Origin: Prochlorococcus sp. AG-355-A09
GTDB lineage: Bacteria > Cyanobacteriota > Cyanobacteriia > PCC-6307 > Cyanobiaceae
Direction: 5' to 3'
Assembly (NCBI GenBank): GCA_003280995.1
Contig: QCDG01000008.1
Span: forward strand, 40,145-104,144
Length of the DNA stretch: 64,000 nt
Below, in pieces: positions 18,652-27,973 of the stretch (positions within the stretch are counted from its first letter, which is position 1; every line of letters starts with the position of its first letter). Below the pieces are notes generated by a model. It ran no database searches. It was given only the letters and a program-made list of their open reading frames with translations, and had not been told where the DNA came from. The translations under genes were made by a program, and so were the position numbers.

Positions 18652-19136
18652 TGTATAAAAAAGAAAAATTAGTTGAAAACAAATTTACATGGCCAATATG
18701 TAAGGATCTATTATTTCTTGTTCTCGAAGATAGGGTTAGTGATGTTTTTGTTTGTGAATTGGTTTGGGAAAGACTTTTTTATACTAAAGAACTCTCTATA
18801 AATAATTGGGTCTTTAGCGCATTAACTCCTTCTTATTGGTCAGAAAAATTTGAAAAAGCTCCTCAAATCATTTCAGAGCGACCAGCCTCAATACATTTGA
18901 CTCGATCAATTCCAAAAGAATATAAACAGGGATTGAAGAATTTTCTCAATTTTAAAGGTTATAAGATTAATGAACTCTATCCAAGAAGAACTAGAAGAGC
19001 GACTGCAGTAAATTGGTTGATTTATTGGGCGATTGAAAATGATTGTTTTTCAAAAGATAGTGGATTAATGCCAAGTCCTAGTTCACCCCCTGTTAATCCA
19101 GTTAAAGGACATTTTGGCGATCCAGAAATTAAATAA
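18651..19136 (+). CDS. DUF1823-family protein
   Basis: 161-aa cyanobacterial conserved protein of unknown function. The segment RPASIHLTRSIPKEYKQGL...FKGYKI followed by PRRTRRATAVNWLIYW is the recognisable core of DUF1823. No catalytic motif or membrane segment is seen; the C-terminus is proline-rich (PSPSSPPVNPV). It overlaps cobI by one base, so it is co-transcribed with it, but the context does not define a function. Confidence 0.7.
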   Translation: MYKKEKLVENKFTWPICKDLLFLVLEDRVSDVFVCELVWERLFYTKELSINNWVFSALTPSYWSEKFEKAPQIISERPASIHLTRSIPKEYKQGLKNFLNFKGYKINELYPRRTRRATAVNWLIYWAIENDCFSKDSGLMPSPSSPPVNPVKGHFGDPEIK

Positions 19137-19210
19137 GTTTTTTTGAAAAAGGTAAATGATTCTATAAAAGGTATAGTTGTAATGGATACTACTTTCTTTG
19201 GAGAGAAGAA

Positions 19211-20584
19211 TTGATTCTTCCTACAATAGCAATTATCGGAAGACCTAACGTTGGGAAATCTACCTTAGTTAATCGTCTTTGCCAAAGTAATGACGCAATA
19301 GTATTTGATAAGCCAGGTGTTACAAGAGATAGAACTTATCAAAATGCTTCATGGGGAGGTAAGGAATTTCAAATTGTTGATACTGGAGGTTTAGTTTTTG
19401 ATGATGATAGTGAATTTCTCCCAGAGATAAGAACACAAGTTTTCTTAGCTCTAGAAGAGGCTTCACTCGCGTTACTGGTGGTAGATGGGAATCAAGGCGT
19501 TACTGATGGTGATTTATCAATAGCAAAATGGTTAAGAAACTCAAGCTGTAAAACAATTGTTGCTGTTAATAAATGTGAATCGACTACTCTAGGAATATCC
19601 CTAGCTTCAGAGTTCTGGAAATTAGGATTGGGCGAACCTAACCCTGTTTCAGCTATTCATGGTTCAGGTACTGGTGATCTTTTAGATCTCGTGATTGGCG
19701 AACTTCCTGAAAATAATATCCAGGATGATGAAGAAAAGATAATGATGTCTATTATTGGTAGGCCTAATGTTGGTAAATCTAGTTTGTTAAATTCAATCTG
19801 TGGAGAAAAAAGAGCAATAGTTAGTGATATTAGTGGTACGACAACTGATTCAATAGATACGCTCATTAAAAAAGGTGATAATCATTGGAAAATTATTGAT
19901 ACTGCGGGGATTAGAAGAAAGAAAAATGTTAAATATGGCACTGAATTTTTTGGTATTAATAGGGCTTTTAAATCTATAGATAGAAGTGATGTTTGTGTTT
20001 TAGTTATAGATGCTATTGATGGAGTAACTGATCAAGACCAGAAGCTGGCTGGGCGCATAGAAGAACAAGGCAGAGCTTGCATAATTGTTGTTAATAAATG
20101 GGATCTTGTAAAAAAAAATAGTTCAACAATTTATCAAGTAGAAAAAGAACTTAGATCTAAACTTTATTTTTTACACTGGTCAAAAATGATTTTTATATCT
20201 GCCCTAACTGGTCAAAGGGTTGATAATATTTTTGAGCATGCTCTCAATGCTGTAAATCAACATAGAAGAAGAGTTACAACATCTGTAGTTAATGAAGTAC
20301 TTAAAGAATCAATCAGTTGGAAAAGTCCTCCAACGAAGAGAAGCGGAAAGCAAGGTAGGCTTTATTACGGTACTCAAGTAAAGAACAAACCTCCCACTTT
20401 TACTCTTTTTGTAAATGACCCTAAATTATTCGGAATAACTTATAGAAGATATATTGAAAAACAAATTAGAGTAAATTTAGGCTTTGAAGGCACACCCCTC
20501 ATTTTACTTTGGAGAGGGAAACAGCAAAGAGCTTTAAATAAAGAAGTCGAAAGAGAAAATATTGAGTTAATTCAAAAAGATTAA
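19211..20584 (+). CDS. der: Ribosome biogenesis GTPase Der (EngA)
   Basis: Essential double-domain GTPase for 50S subunit assembly, 457 aa. Seen: two tandem G domains, each with GRPNVGKS(T/S) (first near residue 10, second near residue 183), DTGG and DTAGI G3 motifs, NKCE and NKWD G4 motifs, and a C-terminal KH-like domain. The start is a TTG at 19211 with GGAGAG about six bases upstream; no in-frame ATG fits, because the nearby ATG at 19182 is in another frame and ends at the same place. It overlaps the next gene by one base. Confidence 0.96.
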   Translation: MILPTIAIIGRPNVGKSTLVNRLCQSNDAIVFDKPGVTRDRTYQNASWGGKEFQIVDTGGLVFDDDSEFLPEIRTQVFLALEEASLALLVVDGNQGVTDGDLSIAKWLRNSSCKTIVAVNKCESTTLGISLASEFWKLGLGEPNPVSAIHGSGTGDLLDLVIGELPENNIQDDEEKIMMSIIGRPNVGKSSLLNSICGEKRAIVSDISGTTTDSIDTLIKKGDNHWKIIDTAGIRRKKNVKYGTEFFGINRAFKSIDRSDVCVLVIDAIDGVTDQDQKLAGRIEEQGRACIIVVNKWDLVKKNSSTIYQVEKELRSKLYFLHWSKMIFISALTGQRVDNIFEHALNAVNQHRRRVTTSVVNEVLKESISWKSPPTKRSGKQGRLYYGTQVKNKPPTFTLFVNDPKLFGITYRRYIEKQIRVNLGFEGTPLILLWRGKQQRALNKEVERENIELIQKD

Positions 20585-21498
20585 TGAATTTGCTAACCAA
20601 ATTTTCTGTTGGTCAATACGTTCATGGTAATAGAAGTTGGCTAAGAATTATAGATAGTAGATTAAAAATAATTATCGTAATGATATTTTTAATCACTCCA
20701 ATCTGGGCAGGTCCAATATGGAGATTGAGTTTAGTTGGTTTTTTACTATTAATTACTTTTTTAAGTTTTTTGCCATCTAGAGTATGGTGGCGATCATTAT
20801 TTTTTCTCTCATGCTTGTCACTTTTAATTGGATGTATATCAATTCTTGCCTCTTCTGATATTCAATCTCTTGATGGCTACTTGAGAAATCCCAATGAGTT
20901 GCAAGTAGTACTGGAAAGCCAAAAAGAATGGAATATTTTGCAAATTCCTTCGCAGAAGATATGGTTTATTAATTTTGGTCCTTATAACTTATCAAGAAAA
21001 GCCTTTGAATTAGGAATAAAAACCTCCACTTTGATATTTACCGTTATTCATAGTGTGAATTTGATGCTTTTAACCACATTGCAGGAAGACATTGTATGGG
21101 GATTAAGTTGGTTTATGTATCCATTAAGAAAGATTGGATTGCCAACTAGTAAATGGCTGTTTCAGTTGTTAATTGCATTACGTTTTATTCCCCTAGTGCA
21201 GGAAGAACTTCAAAATATCATTAAATCAGTTTCAGTTAGATCAATCAATTTTCGAAATTTAGGATTAAAGAAATCTTTTAATGTTTTGTTAATCTTAGTA
21301 GAGAGGTTATTTCAAAATATTTTTCTGAGAATTGATCATGGAGCAGAATCATTACTTTCAAAAAAAAATATTATTATTAAAACCAACAGATTTAGAACTC
21401 TTTATCCTTCAAAATCACTCAATGTAATTATTAATACATTATCGATTTGTTTTATTTGCATAGCAATTTTTCTTAGAAAACTGTATGGTGCATTATAA
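20584..21498 (+). CDS. EcfT/CbiQ-family transporter transmembrane component
   Basis: Integral membrane protein of 304 aa resembling the transmembrane T component of energy-coupling-factor transporters. Seen: N-terminal SRLKIIIVMIFLITPIW and further hydrophobic segments at roughly residues 50-95, 140-170 and 280-300. The family-typical cytoplasmic stretch is LIALRFIPLVQEELQNIIKSVSVRS, which resembles the EcfT coupling helices with basic residues. No ATPase or substrate-binding partner lies next to it, so the substrate is unknown. The start overlaps der by one base. Confidence 0.75.
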   Translation: MNLLTKFSVGQYVHGNRSWLRIIDSRLKIIIVMIFLITPIWAGPIWRLSLVGFLLLITFLSFLPSRVWWRSLFFLSCLSLLIGCISILASSDIQSLDGYLRNPNELQVVLESQKEWNILQIPSQKIWFINFGPYNLSRKAFELGIKTSTLIFTVIHSVNLMLLTTLQEDIVWGLSWFMYPLRKIGLPTSKWLFQLLIALRFIPLVQEELQNIIKSVSVRSINFRNLGLKKSFNVLLILVERLFQNIFLRIDHGAESLLSKKNIIIKTNRFRTLYPSKSLNVIINTLSICFICIAIFLRKLYGAL

Positions 21499-21516
21499 AT
21501 AACACAATAATTAGGT

Positions 21517-21783
21517 TTGAGTTCTGAGCGTTATTTAAACCATCCAACATTTGGTATGTTGTACCAAGTCTCACCTGGAAATGATGGGAGAGATATTTAT
21601 GCGACTTTATATGCTCAAAAAATGTTTTTTTTGGTAGAAGTTAGACAGAGAGAAGTTTTTTTTGAAGTTATACCTTACTTAGATGCTCGTAATCAGGCGG
21701 AATTAAACCTTCAAAAAGCTAGAAGAAAAGGATCTCAAGAACTATCTAAATGGGAGAATTTATTTACGCAAACTTTCTTATAA
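21517..21783 (+). CDS. pipX: PII-interacting protein X
   Basis: 88-aa cyanobacterial regulator that binds either PII or NtcA and links 2-oxoglutarate level to nitrogen gene expression. Seen: ERYLNHPTFGMLYQV at the N-terminus and DIYATLYAQKMFFLV, the conserved Tudor-like PipX core. The start is a TTG at 21517. pipY follows three bases after the stop, the conserved pipX-pipY arrangement of cyanobacteria, which strongly supports the call. Confidence 0.93.
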   Translation: MSSERYLNHPTFGMLYQVSPGNDGRDIYATLYAQKMFFLVEVRQREVFFEVIPYLDARNQAELNLQKARRKGSQELSKWENLFTQTFL

Positions 21784-21786
21784 AAT

Positions 21787-22422
21787 GTGAACCCTGCAAA
21801 TTATTTAGAAATAAAAAATAAAATTCCTTCAAATGTAAATATTCTTGCGGTAAGTAAAGGATTTAAAAGTCAAGAAATCAAGACTATTCAAAATATAGGT
21901 CAGAACGATTTTGGTGAAAGTAAGGTTCAAGAGGCGCTTGAAAAACAATTAACCTTAAAAGATCATAAACAAATAAATTGGCACTTTATTGGAAGAATAC
22001 AAAGTAATAAAATAAGAAAAATAGTTCAAAATTTTAAATACATTCATTCAGTAGATTCATTTGAAAAGTTGCAAAAGATTTCTAATATTTCACGTGAAGA
22101 GAAGAAAAATCCATTAATAATGTTGCAGGTTAAGTTGAGTGATGACCCTACTAAAGGAGGCTTTAATCCTGAATTTTTAATAATGAAATGGAGGGAAATT
22201 CAAGAGTTGAAAAATATTTCATTAACCGGTTTGATGACTATCAATCCTAAAGGACTTAGCTCTAAAGAAAATTCAGGGTTGTTCAAAAAATGTCGTGCTC
22301 TCGCTGATTCACTGCAACTACCAGATTGTTCAATGGGGATGTCTGGAGATTGGGAGGAAGCTATTGACGCTGGATCTACTTGGTTAAGATTAGGATCATT
22401 GATTTTTGGAGGTAGATCCTAA
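21787..22422 (+). CDS. pipY: PLP homeostasis protein PipY (YggS/PLPBP family)
   Basis: Single-domain fold-type III PLP-binding protein of 211 aa with no known catalytic activity; it buffers pyridoxal phosphate and affects amino/keto-acid balance. Seen: AVSKGFK with the PLP lysine near residue 23, FGESKVQEA, WHFIGRIQSNKI, GLMTINP, and C-terminal SMGMSGDWEEAI...RLGSLIFG. The start is GTG at 21787; an overlapping ATG two bases earlier ends immediately at TGA. It directly follows pipX, with which it forms a bicistronic operon in cyanobacteria. Confidence 0.92.
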   Translation: MNPANYLEIKNKIPSNVNILAVSKGFKSQEIKTIQNIGQNDFGESKVQEALEKQLTLKDHKQINWHFIGRIQSNKIRKIVQNFKYIHSVDSFEKLQKISNISREEKKNPLIMLQVKLSDDPTKGGFNPEFLIMKWREIQELKNISLTGLMTINPKGLSSKENSGLFKKCRALADSLQLPDCSMGMSGDWEEAIDAGSTWLRLGSLIFGGRS

Positions 22423-22500
22423 TTAGTTATTTTTTTATAAAAATCTTATCTATAAACTTGCAGTTAAGTTCAACTAACGTTATTTAAGTATAGGTAGTTT

Positions 22501-22550
22501 ATTCATTTAAAAAATGAATCTATTACTTAAGGTTCTTAAACCTTAGTAAT
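22501..22550. repeat. Two tandem inverted repeats upstream of sepF
   Basis: An 8-bp perfect inverted repeat with 3-nt loop (22501-22519, ATTCATTT/AAATGAAT) is followed by a second one (22522-22550, ATTACTTAAGGTT against AACCTTAGTAAT with one bulged base). They lie in the 150-bp gap between pipY and sepF. Low GC makes them weak terminators; operator sites or an mRNA 5' structure for sepF are alternatives. Confidence 0.4.
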
Positions 22551-22572
22551 CAATTTCAAGAGGATTTAAAAG

Positions 22573-23148
22573 GTGTCACTTATTTCTAGATTAAAGGCAG
22601 TAGTTGCAGGGGATGAGTATCTCGATGATGATTTTGATGAGTTGGATTATGCTTCAGAGGATGAATTAAATGATATTAATAATTTCAAACAAAATCCAAA
22701 GAATGCAAATGCTCTTGCAAATTCCAATCCATTCGATTTTATGAATAACAACAGATCATCAAAAGTAGTTGGTATGCCTGGAATCTCAAATTCATCCTCA
22801 GAAGTAAGCTTAATGGAACCCAGAAGTTTTGATGAGATGCCTCAAGCGATACAAGCATTAAGAGAAAGAAAAACTGTAATACTCAATTTAACTATGATGG
22901 ATCCTGATCAAGCTCAAAGAGCGGTTGATTTTATTGCTGGGGGCACATATGCAATTGATGGACATCAAGAGAGAGTCGGTGAAAGTATTTTCCTTTTTGC
23001 TCCAAGTTGTGTAAATGTAACTAGTTCTTCCCCAGAAGAAGCTTCTCCTTCTTCTGTCTCTACAGAAAACACACCACAATATAGTTTGGGCAAAAATACT
23101 ACTCCTGAACCAGCATGGGGGAATTCTAAATTAAGTGCTTATTCATGA
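22573..23148 (+). CDS. sepF: Cell division protein SepF
   Basis: FtsZ-anchoring division protein of 191 aa. Seen: an N-terminal amphipathic segment ([12 protein letters not shown]), an acidic linker ([13 protein letters not shown]), then the SepF core [57 protein letters not shown]. The C-terminal tail of about 40 residues is Ser/Thr/Pro-rich and probably disordered. The start is GTG at 22573 after AAGAGGA. In cyanobacteria sepF commonly lies between pipY/yggS and proC, as here. Confidence 0.94.
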   Translation: MSLISRLKAVVAGDEYLDDDFDELDYASEDELNDINNFKQNPKNANALANSNPFDFMNNNRSSKVVGMPGISNSSSEVSLMEPRSFDEMPQAIQALRERKTVILNLTMMDPDQAQRAVDFIAGGTYAIDGHQERVGESIFLFAPSCVNVTSSSPEEASPSSVSTENTPQYSLGKNTTPEPAWGNSKLSAYS

Positions 23149-23155
23149 TTAATCT

Positions 23156-23968
23156 GTGACAGATAAAATTGCGGTAATTGGTTTTGGAAATATTGCGAGT
23201 GCTATAGTTACACCTCTATTAGATAACAAATTAATTCAGCCAGAGAATGTTTTTTGTGTTGTAAATACAGAAAAAAGTTTAGAAAAAATAAAAAATAATT
23301 ATAAACATAATATAAACGTTTATAAATCAGGTTCTAAAGAGTCAAAAATAATTTGGGATTGTCAATATAAACTTCTTTCGATAAAACCCCAACAATTAAA
23401 TGACATAAATGAGGCCCATCATATAAAAAATAAGGATAATTTAATAGTTTCTATTCTTGCCGGAGTTTCAATAAATAGACTTGCTCAAAAGTTTCCTAAT
23501 CATAAATGTGTGAGAGTGGTTACAAATATTCCAATAACTATTGGAAAAGGTTTAACAGGGATTTCTTGGGGAGAAGAAATTACAGAAGATCAGAAACAAT
23601 TCACAAAAAAATTATTTGAAAATACTAGTAAAATTTATGAATTTACTGAAGATTACCTTGATATATTTTTAGCTTTAACTTCATCAGGTCCTGCAATTAT
23701 TGCTTTAATTATAGAAGCATTAAGTGATGGAGGATTAAGCGGGGGATTACCAAAAATAATTTCAGAGGAACTTGTAATGGAAATGATACTAGGGACTATT
23801 TTTCTAATAAAGGAAAATAAACTTACTACTTCTGAGCTTAAAAATTTAGTAACCTCTCCAGGTGGAACAACTATTTCTGCTTTAAGGGTTTTAGAAAAAA
23901 AGAGTGTAAGGTCAGCATTAATTGAATCAATAGTTTCAGCTAGTAATAGAAGTAAGGAGTTTCGTTAG
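23156..23968 (+). CDS. proC: Pyrroline-5-carboxylate reductase
   Basis: Last enzyme of proline synthesis, 270 aa, reducing P5C with NAD(P)H. Seen: Rossmann GFGNIASA near residue 10, VSILAGVSI, RVVTNIP, and the C-terminal SSGPAIIALIIEALSDGGLSGGLP plus VTSPGGTTISAL dimerisation/P5C-binding region. The start is GTG at 23156, seven bases after the sepF stop. Its 3' end overlaps the convergent glycosyltransferase gene by four bases. Confidence 0.94.
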   Translation: MTDKIAVIGFGNIASAIVTPLLDNKLIQPENVFCVVNTEKSLEKIKNNYKHNINVYKSGSKESKIIWDCQYKLLSIKPQQLNDINEAHHIKNKDNLIVSILAGVSINRLAQKFPNHKCVRVVTNIPITIGKGLTGISWGEEITEDQKQFTKKLFENTSKIYEFTEDYLDIFLALTSSGPAIIALIIEALSDGGLSGGLPKIISEELVMEMILGTIFLIKENKLTTSELKNLVTSPGGTTISALRVLEKKSVRSALIESIVSASNRSKEFR

Positions 23969-25131
23969 GTTTTTGAATTATCTTTTAAGTTCATATAAAC
24001 TTTTTCAAGTGAATTTATATTTTTAGTAATTGTGTATCTCTGAAGTATACGTTCTCTAGCTTTCTCCCCAAGATCTTTTGTAAATGAAGGATGTTCTACA
24101 AGAATTGGGATTATAGTTTTTAATTGTGCAGCCACATTATCAGTTGAAATTACTATTCCTGCTCCGTTATCTAAAACTTCACCGTCAGCTCCGGCATCTG
24201 TAGCTACACAAGCAGTACCAGCAGACATTGCCTCTAAAAGTGATAATGATAAACCTTCTACTAAGCTTGGTAAGAAAAAAACTTCTGCTATTTGCATTAT
24301 TGCTATCCTAGTTTCTAAATCTAATTCGGCACCCCACCAAATTAATTTCTCATTACCAAGGTTAGAAAAACTATTTTCAAGTGTTGGCTTCATTGGTCCA
24401 TCCCCAACAATAACTAATTTACAATTTTGAGTTTTTGTTTGGCGCCAAGAACGTAAAAGTGCCTCGATATTTTTCTCATTTGCAATCCTTCCCATATATA
24501 AAAAGATTCTTTCATTTCCAAGTTTGTTTTTTACCTGATCATATTTTTTACTTTTTTCGCAAAAAGGTTTCCAAATATTTTCATCAACGCCGTTTGGAAT
24601 AACTATTTGTTTTTCTGTAGGTACTCCTAATTTATCAAGAACATTTTTTTGAGGTTCAGAAAAAATAATTATTTTATCGAACTTTGCTAAAGATGGAGCA
24701 TAAAGTTGATAGGTTAATTGTTGAGTGCTTGCAGTTAGATTTCTATTTTTTGCATCAAATGGTGGATGAAATGTTCCTATAAGAGGAACATTAATTTCAT
24801 TACACAGCTCAGGAAGTCTAAAGTCTAAAGGAGATAAAGTTAGGCTTGCATGTACTATGTCAGGTTTTAATCTTTCCAATGATAGTCTTAGCTCTTTTTC
24901 TGCCCTTGGTGAGGGTATTGTATAAACTTGAGATTTAATTAAATATGGGAGACTTACATCAGGATCATTTGCAAGAAATAATGGTTCTGATGAATTTGAT
25001 CTAGAGGGATTATCGAAATGAATAAAACTAATTTTATGCCCTCTGGCCTTCAATTCCTTAGTAGTTGAATTGCCATAAGTTACATTTCCGCAAAAAGGGG
25101 ATTTTTTACCCAACCAGGCAATATGAACCAC
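23965..25131 (-). CDS. GT4-family glycosyltransferase
   Basis: GT-B fold glycosyltransferase, family GT4, 388 aa, cytoplasmic or membrane-associated. Seen: N-terminal GNVTYGNSTTKELKARGH acceptor-side motif, GTFHPP, VIPNGVDE, MGRIANEKN, and the C-terminal donor-binding E-x7-E (LVEGLSLSLLEAMSAG). It may act on a glycolipid or polysaccharide, but acceptor and sugar cannot be read from sequence; it does not look like SqdX. It converges on proC with a four-base overlap and stands apart from recO by 85 bp. Confidence 0.85.
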   Translation of the reverse strand: MVHIAWLGKKSPFCGNVTYGNSTTKELKARGHKISFIHFDNPSRSNSSEPLFLANDPDVSLPYLIKSQVYTIPSPRAEKELRLSLERLKPDIVHASLTLSPLDFRLPELCNEINVPLIGTFHPPFDAKNRNLTASTQQLTYQLYAPSLAKFDKIIIFSEPQKNVLDKLGVPTEKQIVIPNGVDENIWKPFCEKSKKYDQVKNKLGNERIFLYMGRIANEKNIEALLRSWRQTKTQNCKLVIVGDGPMKPTLENSFSNLGNEKLIWWGAELDLETRIAIMQIAEVFFLPSLVEGLSLSLLEAMSAGTACVATDAGADGEVLDNGAGIVISTDNVAAQLKTIIPILVEHPSFTKDLGEKARERILQRYTITKNINSLEKVYMNLKDNSKT

Positions 25132-25216
25132 ATTAATTGATTTAGCTATTTATAAAGTTAACAGTAAGAGCCGCTATGATCATAATTTTTAAATTTTTTT
25201 ATGATTTATGAAAATC

Positions 25217-26002
25217 TTAACTATATATTTCTCTCAACATTTTTAGTGAAGATAATTCTTTCTCTAGTTGAGAAGAGATCCAAGTCTCAATAATAAATAA
25301 TATTTTAAGCCAGACTTTTTTAGGTCCCAATAACTCTCCATTAGATTTTATTGGTAAGTCGGGAAAAAGAAGTCTTTGTAATAGAGCAACTTCAGATGCA
25401 TTTATTTTTAGATTACTTTGAGGTTCTTCAATTGACGAAAACCCTTCACTTGGCAAATAATAACAACGCCATTCCCAATTTCCTAAAGGCGGAATAATAG
25501 GTTCTCCAGTTTTACAGCAATGATGAATTGGTAAATTTATACCTCCAATGGCTAATAGATGGATTAAAGATTGAATACTCATTGAGAGCATTTTAATATC
25601 TTCTTCTTTAGATTCTTCATACAAAAAAATCCTATCTAGATGTGCAAGAACACAAGATAAATAGTTTTGTTGCTTATCATTATTACCTACTAATAAAAAA
25701 GTTAATTCAGTTATTGCTTGCGCGGCTGCAAGACATTCAATATTTTTCCCTAGACCAGAATAGCTTTTTAATATTTTAATTTGACGTACAGATTTAAGAT
25801 TTCTTTTTCCAAAAATTTGCAGACTTAAATATGTTAATGGAGTAGCTGCGGCAAGACTACTTTTAGGACGTCTAGCACCAGGTACTGCTAATCGAACAAT
25901 CCCCTGCTCATCAGTAAGAATAGTTATTAATCTATCATTCTCGCCTAATGGAGAAGCTTTAATACAGAGACCCTCTAGTCTGCACTCACCAGAACCAGAC
26001 AT
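25217..26002 (-). CDS. recO: DNA repair protein RecO
   Basis: RecFOR recombination mediator of 261 aa. Seen: N-terminal OB-fold start LEGLCIKASPLGENDRLITILTDEQGIVRLAVPGARRPKSSLAAATPL in pieces typical of RecO, with the middle helical region. C-terminal HHCCKTGEP only partly resembles the zinc-finger motif of the family, since the usual second CxxC is not visible. The start directly abuts the deoC stop, so both are probably in one transcript. Confidence 0.9.
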   Translation of the reverse strand: MSGSGECRLEGLCIKASPLGENDRLITILTDEQGIVRLAVPGARRPKSSLAAATPLTYLSLQIFGKRNLKSVRQIKILKSYSGLGKNIECLAAAQAITELTFLLVGNNDKQQNYLSCVLAHLDRIFLYEESKEEDIKMLSMSIQSLIHLLAIGGINLPIHHCCKTGEPIIPPLGNWEWRCYYLPSEGFSSIEEPQSNLKINASEVALLQRLLFPDLPIKSNGELLGPKKVWLKILFIIETWISSQLEKELSSLKMLREIYS

Positions 26003-26659
26003 TTAAAAATTTACTTCTTGGAAAATCTCACAAAAATTAGAAGTTCCAACGCAACTAATTCCATTATCAAACAAATCAATAACTTGTGTCAGTTTTTTTA
26101 TACCACCTACAACTTTTATTTGATTTTGAGAGCCTGTTATATTTAGTATTTCGGGGACATCATTAGATGTAAGAGGAGATCCAAACCCGTCCCCGAATTG
26201 AAAATTTTTTATTCCTAATTCCAAACATATTTCTATCGCATTAATAAAAACTTCTTCTTGTAGTTTTGATTTATTTATGATTATTGAAACTGGTAATCCA
26301 GATAATTTAACTTGCTCAATTTCAGCAGCGAAAGTTTCTAAATTTCTTTTGGATAAATTGATATAGTTTGGGATATATTCAATTCCTTTTGCACCCTTAT
26401 CTTTTGCAAAACAAACTAATTCTTCAATAAATGAAACTGGTAAATCTGCTAAAGGGTAAGAAATAAGTGCATTTATATCCGCACTGTAATTACCCAAACA
26501 GTTTTTAAGATCAGTTAAATAATTTAGTGAAGTAGAAATATTTTTGATATTGTATTTTCTTATTAAATCGCAATTCACACAGAAATCTTCCCATGATAAA
26601 TAAGGGTTAATAATAATCGCATGAATTTTCTCGTTTAATTCATATTCAATATTGGGCAT
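26003..26659 (-). CDS. deoC: Deoxyribose-phosphate aldolase
   Basis: DeoC-type class I aldolase of 218 aa that cleaves 2-deoxyribose-5-phosphate. Seen: the TIM-barrel elements ISYPLADLP (family: GFPxG), KGAKGIEYIPNY (family: GAxEID), IIINKSKL (Schiff-base lysine region) and VVGGIKKLTQ (second conserved lysine). The match to the canonical motifs is loose, as is usual in marine cyanobacteria, so activity is likely but less sure. It is transcribed with recO and follows hpf by seven bases. Confidence 0.82.
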   Translation of the reverse strand: MPNIEYELNEKIHAIIINPYLSWEDFCVNCDLIRKYNIKNISTSLNYLTDLKNCLGNYSADINALISYPLADLPVSFIEELVCFAKDKGAKGIEYIPNYINLSKRNLETFAAEIEQVKLSGLPVSIIINKSKLQEEVFINAIEICLELGIKNFQFGDGFGSPLTSNDVPEILNITGSQNQIKVVGGIKKLTQVIDLFDNGISCVGTSNFCEIFQEVNF

Positions 26660-26666
26660 TTAAAAC

Positions 26667-27251
26667 TTATTTAGATTGAATCAATCCATAACCTCCATGA
26701 TTCCTTTTATATATAACTTGAAGTTCATTATTTTTCTTGTTTCGAAAAACATAAAAATCATGATCAATTAGATCTAATTGTTTTCTTGCCTCGTCTGATG
26801 AAATTGGAGTCATTTCAAAGTATTTATTTTTTATAGATGGCTCAGGCAGACTTGCTTCAGTTCCTTCTTTAAAAAAAGTTTTATCTAACAAATTTGATTC
26901 CATAGTTTCAATTGGTAAAGAATCTTTATTTTTAAATTGTTTATTATGAATTGTTTTATTGTTTCTTTCTTTGTATTTGCGTAATTTTCTACAAAGTTTA
27001 TTTGAAACTAAATCAATGCTTGAGTATAGATTTTCAGTTTTTTCTTCAGCTCTAATTACGGTACCATTTGCAAAAATAGTAACTTCTGCAGTTTGGAACG
27101 AGACTCTTGGATTCTTTTCAATTGAAAGGTGTATGTCAGCTTCTTTAACGATATCCTTATAGTGATGTGTTGCTTTTTCTATCTTTGCCTCAGTATATTC
27201 TTTTAATGCTCCAGTGAGCTCAAGATTCTTTCCATGGATTAAAATTTTCAT
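26667..27251 (-). CDS. hpf: Ribosome hibernation promoting factor (LrtA/long HPF)
   Basis: Long-form ribosome hibernation factor of 194 aa, called LrtA (light-repressed transcript) in cyanobacteria. It dimerises 70S ribosomes in the dark or under stress. Seen: N-terminal S30AE domain starting MKILIHGKNLELTGALKEYTEAKIEKA, a linker, and C-terminal domain with FEMTPISSDEARKQLDLIDHDFYVFRNKKNNELQVIYKRNHGGYGLI. The ATG at 27251 is chosen because the domain begins there; an upstream start at 27314 would run into divergent lipB. Confidence 0.94.
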   Translation of the reverse strand: MKILIHGKNLELTGALKEYTEAKIEKATHHYKDIVKEADIHLSIEKNPRVSFQTAEVTIFANGTVIRAEEKTENLYSSIDLVSNKLCRKLRKYKERNNKTIHNKQFKNKDSLPIETMESNLLDKTFFKEGTEASLPEPSIKNKYFEMTPISSDEARKQLDLIDHDFYVFRNKKNNELQVIYKRNHGGYGLIQSK

Positions 27252-27295
27252 AACAAATCTAAAAATATTTTCTTTCTTTCTAAATCTACTTAAAT

Positions 27296-27946
27296 ATGGA
27301 TAATAGAACAGCAATAATTAAACAACCTGATAATATTTCTTCTTTTAATGATGTTTATAAATTACAAAAAGAATATCAGGAGGCATTGATTTTAGATAAT
27401 TCTAACCCTGATTTTATTTGGATAGGGGAGCATCAACTCTGTTATACATTGGGGAGAGGATCTAATTACGATAATTTACTATTTTCTCTAAATGATGCTA
27501 AATATGATGTTTTTAAGATTGATAGAGGTGGTGAGGTAACTTGTCATATGCCAGGACAATTAGTAACGTATTTGGTTTTAGATTTGAAAAATTTTAATAA
27601 AGATTTAAATTGGTACTTAAGAAAAATTGAAGAAATTATTATAAAAATCCTTGGAGCTTTTAATATAGATTGTCACTCTAGAAAAGGGTTTACTGGTGTT
27701 TGGATAGGAAATAAGAAAATCGCATCTATTGGAATTGGGTGTAAAAGATGGATTACGATAAATGGATTTTCAATCAATATTGACTGCAAATTAGAAAACT
27801 TTAATAAGATTGTTCCTTGCGGAATAGAAAATTGTCTTATGGCAAATATGATTGATTACAACAAAAATTTAAATATTCAAGAAGTCAAGAGAATTGTTAA
27901 AAAAACCATCGAGGAAGAATTTAATTTTGATTTTATATCAAAATAG
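27296..27946 (+). CDS. lipB: Octanoyl-ACP:protein octanoyltransferase
   Basis: LipB moves octanoyl groups from ACP to lipoyl domains such as that of PdhC encoded nearby. Seen: [49 protein letters not shown] (catalytic lysine in this family sits in the KIASIG segment) and PCGI with the conserved Cys near residue 181. 216 aa, family length. It is divergent from hpf with 44 bp between starts, so promoters overlap. Confidence 0.93.
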   Translation: MDNRTAIIKQPDNISSFNDVYKLQKEYQEALILDNSNPDFIWIGEHQLCYTLGRGSNYDNLLFSLNDAKYDVFKIDRGGEVTCHMPGQLVTYLVLDLKNFNKDLNWYLRKIEEIIIKILGAFNIDCHSRKGFTGVWIGNKKIASIGIGCKRWITINGFSINIDCKLENFNKIVPCGIENCLMANMIDYNKNLNIQEVKRIVKKTIEEEFNFDFISK

Positions 27947-27973
27947 AAATTAAAATTTCAAAATCAATTTAAT

